Assembly: GCA_008711295.1 (NCBI GenBank)
Contig: VUYV01000037.1
Span: 583,160-647,159 of the forward strand
DNA length: 64,000 nucleotides
Direction of reading: 5' to 3'
Origin: Anarhynchus alexandrinus
Taxonomy: Eukaryota; Chordata; Aves; Charadriiformes; Charadriidae
In this document: positions 12,377 through 23,959 of the stretch, in pieces
How the letters are laid out: each line of letters starts with the position of its first letter
Numbering within the stretch: position 1 is the first letter of the stretch
Program-made: the position numbers and the translations under genes
The notes under the pieces: model-generated
Database searches by the model: none
Seen by the model: only the letters and a program-made list of their open reading frames with translations
Told to the model about the DNA's origin: nothing

Positions 12377-15251
12377 CTAAAAACTATGTAAAAGGTCAGA
12401 GTTTTGCACAACCTTGTAGAAAGCTTTTGTGTAACTCTTTCTGCAGATGGAAAGATACCCCCTATACACCAAAGAAACAGAACAGTATTTTCAATCATAG
12501 TGCCTAAAGTTATCTGGAGACTGAGATCTTGAAATGCTCTGAAGTTATGTGGGTCTGGTAGTAATGATTTATGCATTTACTTACTATTGGTCAGACAATA
12601 TTAATTTGCTGAAACCCAGACTCTCTCAGAATGAGGTACAAATGATTCTCAGCAAGGATGTCTGCAAAGCCTGTGTCTGAGCCTTCAGTGGAAGGGTTCA
12701 TTCAGGTTCCGCACCGACTCCTTGAAGACTTGATCTGTATCTGGCTTTCCTTGGGGTCCTGGCTAACCTTGCACCTGATACGGTTTCTCAAGTCAATAAA
12801 GGAAAAAAAAACAAGAGCATGCCACACCACAGTAGTCAATAGAGAAAATGAGGGATCACTTTATCTCTCGCCATTGCATTCAAGCTCAAGTGGACTACAG
12901 AGGTTGAATCTACGGTGTGATGGTTCGGGCATTTAGGAGACTGTAATTCAAGAGAAGACTGAAATCAGTTAGAGAGATCTGTGGTTCTTCACACAGCATA
13001 CACCTAACTGCTAGCCAATTTTTTATTCTGAACTAATTCACATTTCCTAATCCTCGAATTTCAAATGTCTTTTCTCCCATGTCATAACCCTTCATGTGAA
13101 TAATTTCAGAGGGTCTCCCTTTGGTTCTGCCTCAGGAGACAAAAAGCAACACACTGGCATTTTCTTATTAAAGAGAATTCTTGTTTTCATGAACACAAGG
13201 CAATTTCAGAGTTAAATTTAGGACCATACTCATGAATATTGAGCAGTACTTCCAGGCATCTATTTGGTTATAGAAATACCTTTTAAATACCTGTTTTCAT
13301 TTTGTTGGGGTTTTTTTTCAGATTCGAAGCTAGACAGAGTGTACAGAATCCAATGTATCATATTTGAAGGGTTGAACGGCAGCTGGGATTTATTCCACAA
13401 CAGCTAATTGGGATCTCTGCTTTTGGCCTTCACCTGCATCCTTCTGCCAATATAATTCTTTATGTCATCCTGGTAAAGCCATCAGAATGTCAGGAGAGAT
13501 TAATTTGCTTCCCCAAGATTAAAGCAGTGAATGCATCAATTTAATCCAGAGTTTTGTAAAATAGCCTCTTAATCATCAACAAGGAAGAAGGGTTATGCAC
13601 TAATAAGAATTTTATAATCACTAAGCAAAAGATGGAAAAAAATTACTGTTTTCCAGTTTGGCAGGTTTGCAAATAGCTCCTGATAAGAACAAACAAAGTG
13701 TTTTTACTGCTTTTATCAGTGCTTCACTTCAGCATATCAGCCTTGCTTTGTCAACAGGAATAATTCAGCTAAGCCTTAGAAATGTGATTCTGAATGCATA
13801 CAACTCTACCAGAAAACCCTCTCCCAGTGCTTTATGACAGTAACCACATTGCTCTGGTGCTCTGTCAGGTAAATATATATGGTACAAGAGCCTTGAACTT
13901 TGAATCGAACAGGTATCTACTGCTGTCTACCCTGGAGCTGATGACATCTTGCATTAGCGTGGCAGGTTGGGAAACGTAGGCTGCCAGGCCTGGCAGTTTA
14001 CAGGAATTCCTCTGACCCTGCTCCTCGTTGCTGCTTTGTAGGAAGGACAGACGGCCTATGATACAAAGAATACTCAGTATCATAACATTAATCCATGGTA
14101 GTAGGGGAATGACTGTCAAAATTTTGAAAGTTTCAATAAGCCTCTTTTTTTCCATTGTACACTGCTAAGATTACTCTTCCTTTCCCCATTCATAGTTTTC
14201 ACAGAAGTCTTTCCCTACAAAAACTGTCTCAGACTCCCAGTGTCAGTCTTTCACCCCACTGACAGATCTACAACAGCAGAGAAAAAAAACACCCTCTGTG
14301 CTCAACAGCATGCTAATCCCTGACAGCTCCTCTTCCTCCTCTCACCCACAACATAGTCTTCACAACAGCCTGAGTGGCCTTTGAAGAGAAAAAAATGAAA
14401 AGAGACTGTCCTTCATTTGTTTTCTGAACCATTTGTATATACCAAATTAATATTGACAAACGTTTTCATACCTGGGGATCCTGTATCGCTTGGCCTGTTC
14501 AATCATAAACTTCAGTGATTTTTTTTTTCCCCTTGGAAGGCTGGCTGGATGTAACAGAAGACAGGGCTTTTAAAATTAGAAGCCAGTCTAGAGCTCGTGA
14601 AAGTTACAGATCAATAGAGGTGGCGTGAAGCAGCTTGGCACTGTGCAAAAGCACCAGTGTGCTCTGCTGCTGCATCTCAATTATACTGTGTGACACACCT
14701 GCTGTCCTCGTCCTGCTTTTCCCTTGAGGCAAGCCTGCTAATGTGCTAATTCATATGGCGCAGAACAGGGGATTTGGAATAGAGGCCTTAGAGACTCATT
14801 TTCACCTGGTGCCTTATTAGGGATTTGAGCCCAGTTGCTGGAGATGAAAAGCCAGTGAGTATAACTCATTTGCATCATTTAGTTCTCAATAGGTAGCCAG
14901 TTAGTGAATAATGGACTTGCAATGACTTTGTGCAGGTCATTTCCTTTAACAGATGTTCCTTTGTGAAGCTTCGATCCCATAACAGTTTTGTGGGTTTTCT
15001 TTGTGCATTAACTATACATTCAGGAGCTATTTATTCCTTTGTCATTAAACAAAATCAAATTAATTACATGTTAATAGTAAAAAGGCAACAATTACATATT
15101 TTGCATTTCTACAGTATTTCTGTGGATTTCACATTCTACTACTTTCAGAGGCAGACTGGCTGCAGAGGAGAGAGCTCTTACTGGTTTGTTAATGATAAGA
15201 GAGACAAAGAAAGGTTTGGCTGCAGTTCTGGAAACTCCTAAACCTCTCTGC

Positions 15252-17140
15252 AATCACAGAATCACAGAACAGCTGAAGCTGGCAGGGACCTCAAGAGATT
15301 GTCTGGTCTAACTCTCCTGTTCAAAGAAGGGTCAGCTGGAGCAGGTTGCCTAGGACCATATCCAGCTGAGTTTTGAGTATCTCCAAGAATGGAGACTCCA
15401 CAAACTCTCTGGAGAATATGTTCCAGTGTACACCAACAGTAAAAAAGCTTTTTTCTTATGTTTAAATGGAATTTCTTGTATTTCAGTTTGTGACCATTAC
15501 TTTTTGTCCTTTCACTGAGCACCACTGAGAAGAGTCAGGCTCCATCTTCTTTACTCCCTCCCAAGAGGCATTTATGCACATTGAGGAGATACACACAAGA
15601 TTAAATACTCTCAACTTTTACAGTTTCTCCTCACACAACAGATATTGCAGTCCCTTAATCATCTTAGTGGACCTTCAATGGACTCCAGTATGTCCATGTC
15701 TCTCTTGTACTGGGGAACCCAGAAATGGACACAGCACTCCAGACGCGGTCTCACCAAGGCTGGGTAGAGGGAAAGGATCACCTCCTTCAACCCGCTGGTG
15801 ACATTCTTGCTAATGCAGGCCATAATGCTGTTGGCCGCCTTTGCCAGAAAAGCACATTGCTGGCTCACATTCAACTTGGTGTCCATCAGGACCCCCAGCT
15901 CTTTTTCTGCAAAACTCCCTGGGTAGGTCGCCAGCATGTACTAGCACGTGGGGTTATTTCTGCCAAGGTGCAGGACTTTGCACATCCTTTGGTTGAACTT
16001 CATGAGGTTCTTCTCTGCCCACTTCTCCAGCCTGTTGAGGTCCTCATTTATCAACCACTCCTCCCAGTTTTGTATCATCAGCAAACTTGCTGAGCTTATG
16101 CTCTGCCCTATCATCCAGGTGGTTAATGAAGTATTGGGCCCAGTATCAACGCCTGGGGTACACCACTACTGACTGGTCTCCAGCTGCACTTAATCCACTG
16201 ATCACAACCCTTTGAGCCTCACAGTTCAACTAGTTTTAATCCACCTTACTATGCATGTATCCAGGCTGTACTTTAGTAGTTTGTCTGTGAGGATGTTATG
16301 AGAGACAGCATTGAAAGCCTTACTGAAGTCAAGATAAAGAACATCCACTCGCTCACTAAGAGAGTTTTCACATCATAGAAGGTGTCCTGGTTTGAGGCTA
16401 TCAGGTTGCTCAGGCATTACTTCCCCTTCATATATCTGACTGCTCCAATCACTTCCTTGTTCTTTATTTGTTTGGAAACTATTTCCAGAATTATTTGCTT
16501 CATCACCTTTCAGCGATAGAGGTGAGGCTGATTGTCCTATAGATCCTTGGATCCTCCTTCTTGCCATTCACGAAGACACAAGTGACATCTTCACTCTTCA
16601 GTCTCCAGGAATCTCACCCAATTGCCATGAATTTTCAAAGACTGAGAGTGGCCTCACAATAACATTGGACCATTCCCTCAGTATTCATGGGTGCATATTC
16701 TCAGGTCCCATGGACTTATGTATGTCCAGTTTGTTTAAATGTTCCCTAACCTGATCCTTCTTCACCAAGAGTATAGTCTTCCTTGCTTCAGACTTCCTCA
16801 CTGGTTTCAACAACCTGGGATTCCTGAAGACAAGTCTTACAAGTAAAGACTGAGGTAAAGAAAACATTGAGTACCTCAGTCTTCTCCATGTTCTTTATCA
16901 CAAGTCCCCAGACCCATTCAGCACTGGGCCCATGTTTTCTCTTGTTTTTCTTTTGCTGCTGGTAGAAGCCTTTCTTGTTGCCCTTCCCGTCCATCACCAG
17001 ATTCAACTCCAGGCGGACCTTGACATTCCTTACCCGACCCCTGCATATTTGGACAATGTCTCTGTATTGTTCTCAAGGTCACCTGTCCCTGCTTCTAATT
17101 CTGGTAAGCTTCCTTTTTATACTTTATATACTCTGAAATG
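15252..17140 (-). mobile_element. CR1 LINE, long decayed copy, 5' truncated
   Basis: This is the largest transposable element in the window, lying in minus orientation. Its 3' end is at 15252, where the minus strand reads the TTCTGTGATTCTGTGATT tail. Moving up to about 17140 the copy runs through the 3' UTR, the C-terminal part of ORF2, the reverse-transcriptase domain and the linker upstream of it. The endonuclease domain and ORF1 are missing, so it is 5' truncated in the way normal for CR1. The exact 5' border is unclear and lies between about 17050 and 17150. CR1 does not usually make tidy target-site duplications, and none was seen. Confidence 0.93.
15440..17010 (-). pseudogene. CR1 ORF2 remnant (reverse transcriptase and C-terminal region)
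   Basis: This is a dead copy of the CR1 LINE replication protein, which nicks target DNA and reverse-transcribes its own RNA in the nucleus. Motifs in coding order on the minus strand: the linker with KGNKKGFY (about 16970-16985) and NMEKTEVLN..F..SVFT (about 16830-16900); HKSMGPENMHP (16685-16720); GKKEDP..YR..SLTS (16565-16518); catalytic motif A, DFSKAF (16330-16313); GVPQ (16164-16153); the FADD catalytic motif (16085-16074); KELGVLMDTKLN and [16 protein letters not shown] (15937-15659); and SERTKSNGHKLK..FHLNIRK (15525-15440). Successive landmarks lie in different frames, so several indels have broken the protein. In GVPQ the usual following glycine is replaced by alanine. It is inactive beyond doubt, although the FADD aspartates survive. 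Confidence 0.92.
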
Positions 17141-17368
17141 CTGCATATTGTCATATCTTAAGGAATAGTAATAAAAATTAAAGGTATTTAGACAACTTTG
17201 CAGGGTAGTTGCCTTAGCCACTTGGGATGGGATTTACTCTGTCCAGTTTTAATGACCAGAAAGACACGTATCCAGTCTAAGTTAATCATACCCTGAAATT
17301 AATATTAAACTGATGAACAATCTCTTGGAGGTGACCGTCTCTCCTGACTAAGTACAGAAGCCCTGACT

Positions 17369-17393
17369 ACATATATATACACACACACATACA
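17369..17393. repeat. TA/CA microsatellite
   Basis: Alternating ATATATAT runs straight into ACACACACA. It is short and probably polymorphic, with no other structure attached. Confidence 0.9.
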
Positions 17394-17524
17394 GTTTAGA
17401 CTACGTGTCTAATTTTTAAATGACTAAAACAAATTCTGTGCCTCAAACCACACCGTCCCGTTTTGAGCAACCAGTGAAGATAAAATAAGTATGTGCATAT
17501 TTGTGTTTATGTGTGTGTCCACTA

Positions 17525-17538
17525 ACATGTGCACATGT
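17525..17538. repeat. 14-bp perfect palindrome
   Basis: ACATGTGCACATGT equals its own reverse complement. It sits in a TG-rich segment (about 17490-17545), so it may be a by-product of simple-sequence composition. Confidence 0.85.
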
Positions 17539-19255
17539 ACAGGTGCTGGAGAGCTAAACTCCAGAAGCGGAAGCTCCTTATTTCTGTGAACTTTGAAAAA
17601 GTAAGCGCCCAACTACAGTGTATTGCTTTACCAGATGTAGAGCCATATACAGAGTTCCTTTGATTCTTCTTAAACAGTAGAACTTATGACATCTCGTAAA
17701 GCTACAACCAGTCACTGCACAGAAGAGTGTTTTCTGCTTAGCAGTGTTGAAAAACAGAGAATATTGAAGCCAATGAAAACAACAATGACAGACAGGCTGG
17801 CTGTCAATGCATTACATGGATTTAGATGCTTCTAACTTCTTGGCAATTAGGTTGGTATATCTGCAGCCTTCAGTTGGCTCGACATTTTAAATTCTTGCAG
17901 TATAAAAACTTAAAATGCTATGCCTTCCTTTTTGCTTGCCCTTCATTTGCTATCCATATTCCTAGGTCAAGAAAAGCATTAATAGAAACACAACTACACG
18001 GGTCCACAAGGATTTTGCAGGAAAGGCTGGTTTTACTCCAAGAACAGGTGTAACAGTCTTCAGCAAATGCATTACCAGAATAAGCAGAACTTGCTGACAC
18101 CTTCGTACCTTTGAGATGCTGGTTCAAAGCGACTTCAGAAGCTCACGTGTTGATTCAGATGCAGAGCTCAGACTATACTACTGGGTGTTCAGCATCAACC
18201 CCTCTGCTTCACCTCTTGTACAGATAAATACATTGGCTGCTTGTTTCAGAAGGCCAGGGAACCATTCCTCACAATCCTTCAGAAGCAGAACCTAAATCTT
18301 TCCGGATTTAGCTATCTTACAGACAGTGGGAGGCTGGCAAAAAGCCCCACATCACTGAACAGTGCACAGGACAGGGGAAGAGCTCAACATTTTGATTCCA
18401 ATCTTCAATTGGTGAAAGTTTGCTTAACTGCTGCCTGAGGGATATGACATTTTTTATTGTTAACAGACATGGTTGCATTTCCTTCTTTGATATAACATTT
18501 GAATAACAAGCAGTTGAAACAAAAAATCTATCAGTAGTGATTAAGTTATAATGAAACCACAGTGATTAAAACATTTAAGTTATTCAGAATTCAAATGCGT
18601 CTGTCTCCAGACATGTCTCATCCCTGTGAGGAGTCAGACACTTTCAAAATCCCAGGGCTTAGCATGAGTACAAGCGATCTGCATAGGAAATTAAATGTCT
18701 TCATTAAGCTTTGATTTTCGTTCTCTAAGAACGGTTAACACTGTGTATTTGGACATTATGGGCTGGTGCCTGCAATTTAAAGCAACTCAAGAGCTTTCTT
18801 GAATAATCTCAATTTATCCAACCTGTTCCCCTTTAGTTTGAACCCCAGGGGTAACAACAGCTTTAAGAGCCGCTGTTAAGGGCTAACACAAAACACTGAA
18901 GCTTGAGACTGTCTCTTCCAGATCTTTCAAATGTGTGAGCCTGACAAAGATCTTAATGGAGCAGGGATTTTGCATTTGCCACGTTCTCCGGTCTGGAGAG
19001 GCAGATAATGCAGAAGTGCAGCTCGAGCACCAGGCAGGGGCGTAGCCGATTTCAGAGGAGATTGTAATAAATGAGGGCTTTAGCTTATCATTCCCCAAAG
19101 GCTGTTGTGCTTAGCTGCTGCCGTGCAGGTCTCAAGGTCTGTGAAAGCACGACACTGCCATGATGACAGCCCGTCATCGTGATACTTGTATTCAGCAGCA
19201 TAACATCACATCTACTGCAGTGATATATCTCCTGAACTGAGCACAGGGCCCAGGC

Positions 19256-19271
19256 CTTGGCTGCAGCCAAG
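19256..19271. repeat. 16-bp perfect palindrome
   Basis: CTTGGCTGCAGCCAAG equals its own reverse complement. The half-site CTTGGC/GCCAAG resembles an NF-I half-site (TTGGC), but the spacing is not that of the consensus TTGGC(N5)GCCAA: here the half-sites are separated by TGCA (4 bp). The functional meaning is unknown. Confidence 0.85.
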
Positions 19272-20035
19272 CGCCACTTTTGGGCACCCAGTGGCCCAGA
19301 ACTGGGCTGAACGCAGCCTGGCAGCTGTAGCAAAGCAGACCTGTGAGGTTGGTTCAGAGGACCTAGCCTTGCCAGGAGGCCTTGCAAGAGTCATTTCAGG
19401 CAGTGGAAAATAGTGGTTACCAACAAATGCTGGGACCCAGCTTAGGCTCTGAAGTAAAGTGGTTTAGCCTTCTCTATAATGAGAGGAGAGAGAGAGACTC
19501 CCGAGGGCGATTTGGAGCAGGAGTCTAACTAAATGCCCAAAGAAAAGTATTTCTCCCTTCACTGTCATCAGAGCATGCTAAGACAGACTGGATTGTTGAC
19601 TCGGCTTCTTGGCTTGGTGAGCAAAGTGAAGCTAACACCCCTGTCAAGACCTTGAGCAGCTCTGAGGAACAACCCATTTCCTCACTCAAGTTTCAGAAAG
19701 TTTTCAGAAATGTATTTGGAAACCTCTGTTTTCCTATGCCCAAGCAAGGCAACAAACCAGGGCTGAATTTTCAGGGACTGTGTGCAAAGCAACACAAGAC
19801 TGAGGCACTGAAAGTGATTTTTAGGTAAAATGCCAAGTACACATGCAATCCTGAGAGCTGTTTTTTCCCATCTTGCTGTATTAATGTCCAAACTCCACAC
19901 CTGCATTTTTTAGAGTCACTGCTTCATGTAATTACTCCTTCAAATAGGAGCACAGAGTGGAAGGTGATACCTTGCTGTGGAGCACTTCAGTACCCCCTGC
20001 ATTTCTGCACGCACTCCAGCCAGCTTTCCAACTAG

Positions 20036-20078
20036 TGGTAGTTTTGGATCCAATCTGGTAGTAGTTCTGGATCTGATC
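20036..20078. repeat. Imperfect tandem pair, unit about 21-23 bp
   Basis: TGGTAGTTTTGGATCCAATC is followed directly by TGGTAGTAGTTCTGGATCTG and ATC. It is a local duplication with a few substitutions and a 3-bp length difference. Confidence 0.65.
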
Positions 20079-23031
20079 TGGGGGGTTTGCTGCTCCCAGG
20101 GGACATTTTAGGAGGCAGTAGGGTTTAACCTACAGTTCAGGATTCCATGCCCATAGCTTGGCCTCTGAAAATTAAAGACTGCAAAGCTGACCTCCTCCCG
20201 TCTCCTTTTTTAAACTCCCTTTTTTTGAATCCCACCCAGTTAGCTCAGCACTTTCTGAAAACTGAGACGTGTTAAATACTCTGCAGCACACAAAGCTTGC
20301 TTCAGTGATGATTGTTTTTGAAGTATCAGGCTGTCCAGACACTTGGAAGTAAATCTGATATATACTATTGATTAAAATACATTAATCCTAACATTAGGCA
20401 ACACCTTTTAGTGATCCCAGGGCATCTACCCATCACTATACCTATGCTTATAGAAGTTCAGGGAGGCAGCTTAATAGGTCAGACAGATCATGTGTAATGA
20501 TATATGTTCCATGGAATAAACAAGTCAGAAAATAGGTAGGCACAAGTTTACATGCAAAACGGGAGGGACATCAGAGAAGGCAGCTAAAAGAAGTAAGATA
20601 AAACTGTCACTCATGTACATGCTATTTTACACTGTCCTGCAAGCGGCTTTTCACTTCTCCCTGTTTTTCCATTTCATACTGTGAAAATTATGGCTTCTTA
20701 CACCACATTTCTAATGAATTACTGCTGGGATCCAAATTTTCAGCAATATTGAATATACAGTGTTGCTGAAGTTCACCTCCACAGTCCTGGCACTCATTTA
20801 ATACCAACATTACCCCTAGAGTAACTTAAATCTGCTCTAAATTAAGCTGGCTGGGTGAGTTTGGGAAAAAAATAGTTCCCTACACTAGACAAAACCAAAA
20901 TACTGCTGCTGGCCAAGCCACCCACATACCCTTTTTTCAAAGAAAATGTTTTCACTGATGTCTTCTCTGAAGTGACCAAGCAACTGTTTATTTGAATTTC
21001 CTAACTGGGTTTCCCTTGGGAGCACCATGGCATCCTCTGTTGTACATAGCCACCGTTTGCACTGGGGCATAATGCACCCCACGCCTTCTCTCCATTCTCT
21101 TGTGAGTGTGCTGCAGGCCAGCCATCACACTGGGGCACAGCTTTGGCAGGTGGCATGGTACCTCTGAGCACTGCAAGCTGGAGTCACTTCCTTACACGTG
21201 GCCACAGCTACATTTTCTGCTGTCCTTCCGTGTACATCTGCAAACAAAGAACAGGAAAGTTTTCCATTCTTGAGTTTTTTATTTCAACATATCTGCCTTA
21301 AAGTGGTCTAAAAGAGTGGAGTCCTTTACAAGAATCAAAACAAAATGAAGTTACAATCCTCTGCCTGATTTTCTCTTTTCTTTTTGAGAACCCAGGGATA
21401 TCAGTATTCATCTTCCTTATGCTTCTGCAGCTCTCCTTAGATTGGCAGCTCTTCTGTTGTTGCACTAAAGGTCAGCGTTGAAATCATTCTCTCTTAGGTA
21501 TTTCTTCCTATGGAGGTTAGTTAAAAAGAACAAAGGGCCAGATACTCTAATGCCTTCTGTTCTGCATAGTCATTTGCAGACCTGGATCTATTCACAGCTG
21601 GCACAGGGATCTACAGCTCTTCAGCCACCCTCTCAGCGTGGACTACCAGGCTGTAGCAATATGGAGCAGGACAGGGAGGACAACTATTGAGACAGTGCTT
21701 AAATATTTCAAGATCATCGTAGTTGCCTGATTGATGCAAAGGCACTGGCAGGCAGCCTGGTCACTGGAACAGCTCAGAGGAAGAGGGCATATGAGCTCAG
21801 CAGTGGATTTCAACTTTGGGGATTCTTAGCTGTTGTAAATTCATTTCACTGAGGAAGAGGGCCGTGGCTTTAAACTGTTCCTCCAGAACGACACAATTTA
21901 CCTCTTATAAATCTGCTGCTAAATTTACTGGGCAGAGCAAGAAAACACTACCCACATGGAACCCCTCTCTCATTTTATATCAGTACTCATATATCATGCA
22001 AGTGTAAATGGCCATACAGTTGAGTGGCAATGCAGAATCAAAATAAAACCCATTTCACCTCCCAAATTAACTTGGCTTTGCTTCCTTGATTTTTCTGTCA
22101 TTCTTCCAGTTCTCCAGTCATCCATAGACTTTCAGGTTAAACAAGACATGAATTTTAAATGCAAGATGCACATAGAAAAAAGACTACTAGAAATTCTTTA
22201 GATATACTTTAAACAAGGAAAATAAAGAGGGCACAGGCATGGGCTGGACAACATTTTTCCGCAAACTGCCTTTGCTGGAAAACTGCATTTTCAACTAAAT
22301 TAAATATTTCCACAGTCAAAAGCCTGAAAATAAAAATAGTTTGCTTTGAAAATGCTTCTCGATATCTCAAGCATATTGTAGATTAGTTAGTTCATATCCT
22401 CATTTTTCTGAGTCAACTGTGATGCACTGTAGTTCTCAGCTTCAGTGATGTGAAAAATCATGCTGCAAGCTGTACACTGGCCAGGGAATCTGATTTAGAG
22501 AAGGCAAAGGAAGAGGAGGTACCCAGGAGTACAGCACACAAGGCATCCTGACACCGTTTTCAAACAGAGATTAAAAAATACATTAAAAATATAAAGGTTA
22601 GGACCTGTGTGCCCCCTTTCTCCTGTGGTTTACTGTTTTTCCCACTGCCTTGGAAGCACTATGTTTTCCTCAGTAGCGCTCTTCAGAAAGCATGGAAGGA
22701 GGAGCTGCAATCAGTAACGGCACATTTTTCCGTATTCGTGAGTGAGCATTGGACAGCAATGGAAGCGGGAACGCGGTTCTATTCTCAGCATTGCTCGCAC
22801 TGACTCATCACTTTATGTCCACTGTAAAACTCAGGGAATTTCTCAAAGGGGTAATGTGAGGCTTGGTTAACTTTATAAACTGCTTTGTGGCCATTAATGC
22901 CTACATGTTACAGAAATCGAACATAAAAAAGCTCAACCTTGGATGAAAAGTGAGGTAGTAGCATAAAATATGAGTGCTACAAGAGAAAAAGACATTAATA
23001 AAAGGAATCTTATAATCGCACTTCTGCCACC

Positions 23032-23211
23032 ATGCACTTACTCGTATTCTTCATTTCTCTGGCTCAGATTCTGTATCTCTTACTTCTGCTGGGCAGTAAA
23101 TACAGCTACACTGGGAGGCATGACTTCCTGAGAAAGTTGAAGCCCACTGTGAGGGAAGTAAGAGTGAGTCCTCTGAGAATAGAGGATTATGGACAGACTT
23201 CTTTGTCATGA
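23032..23211 (+). other. Small open frame, 59 aa, signal-peptide-like start (hypothetical)
   Basis: The ATG at 23032 is preceded by CTGCCACC, giving a good Kozak context (A at -3, although +4 is C). Residues 3-20 are almost all hydrophobic (LLVFFISLAQILYLLLLL) and are followed by a basic, polar segment to residue 59, so the frame has the shape of a secretory signal or signal anchor. I recognise no family and see no promoter, splice structure or polyadenylation signal tied to it. The stop at 23209-23211 is overlapped by another open frame (23189-23509) in a different frame. A 59-codon frame is common by chance. Only the Kozak context and hydrophobic start lift it above its neighbours. Confidence 0.12.
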
Positions 23212-23509
23212 TGAAAAAGTACCTTATTTTCTGAGAGCAAGAGGTATTCTAGGGTGGAGTAGAAGCCTAATCCCAAGTGAATATAACCAGACTTCAGCAG
23301 AATATGTTACCAAAAGCACTCTTGAAAACAGGATCAAAGAAGAAATGAAAAATAAAATGGAATCACTAATATCACCTCATCCTTTATTATTTAAAAACTT
23401 TTGGCACCTGCAAGAAAGGAGACAAAACTGGCAACATTGCCACGTTTACTGTTTCCAGGGAACTACAGACCCATGGTTTCCAGATAAAATAACTGTTTGT
23501 GAAGCCTGA
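23189..23509 (+). other. Open frame, 106 aa, overlapping the 59-aa frame (hypothetical)
   Basis: The frame opens 20 bases before the 23032 frame stops, one frame over, and runs to 23509. Its middle (about residues 30-60) is charged and lysine/glutamate-rich, with one NQT sequon, and the C-terminal third is rich in W, H and C. No domain is recognised. An in-frame stop at 23180-23182 closes it upstream, so joining the two frames would need an indel in the overlap. It could be an old broken gene or, more probably, chance. Confidence 0.1.
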
Positions 23510-23959
23510 TATATTTTAAAGCTCTTTGTAACAATTCATTGCATAATTCAAATGGCCTCAACACTACAAACATCTAACATATTTATGCTGGCAGGACTGT
23601 CAGTGCATTTTTGTTATAAGAAGCTTGGAGGTCTGCTACAAATAATCTCCAAAGAGTAACTCTAATTAGCGGCTAAAGTTGGCATATTTCCTGCTATCTG
23701 AAATTAGATCAGAGAGTTAGGCTGAGATGAAAAAGCCCTATTAACTCCCTAGGCTTCCAGTTCCTGGTTTTTGGTGGAAATTAATGTTTTGAACTTTATC
23801 AGCTACTATCTAAAGAAGTCTGGAGTCAGTGGTAACAGAGCAATTTAAGAGAGACTTTGCTGCCAGTTGCTTCTGTTGAAGTACCATAGGCACTCTACAT
23901 AAATATCCACAGGAAAACTTTATTTAATGGTTACATGCAGCTAAACAACAGTCAGGAAA
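23510..23959. other. Unique non-coding stretch
   Basis: No gene or repeat was recognised. The part from about 23600 to 23760 is AT-rich with TAATTAG and TAACTC-type words and could be regulatory, but nothing in the sequence proves it. Confidence 0.5.

Larger units (their letters stand above)
11369..15251. other. Unique stretch with possible exon and conserved non-coding blocks
   Basis: No established gene was seen. It holds a splice-bounded open segment at 11714-11791 (plus), a weaker one at 12285-12376 (minus), and two AT-rich blocks (about 13490-13760 and 14690-15140) with many TAAT/ATTA and TTTATC-like words. These have the texture of conserved regulatory DNA, but I cannot show conservation. 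Frames up to 103 codons (14930-15241, plus) match nothing I recognise. Confidence 0.55.
17141..23031. other. Unique non-coding stretch
   Basis: No gene was seen. It contains the TA/CA microsatellite at 17369-17393, a 14-bp palindrome at 17525-17538, an AG-rich tract at 19481-19497, a 16-bp perfect palindrome at 19256-19271 inside a locally GC-richer patch (about 19230-19400), and a short imperfect tandem pair at 20036-20078. Frames up to 99 codons match nothing recognisable. A 45-bp splice-bounded open segment at 19572-19616 (plus) is noted but is well within chance. Confidence 0.65.

Noticed and set aside
22951..22961. let-7-like string TGAGGTAGTAG
   Set aside because: The match stops after 11 bases, and the downstream sequence does not pair back to form the let-7 hairpin.
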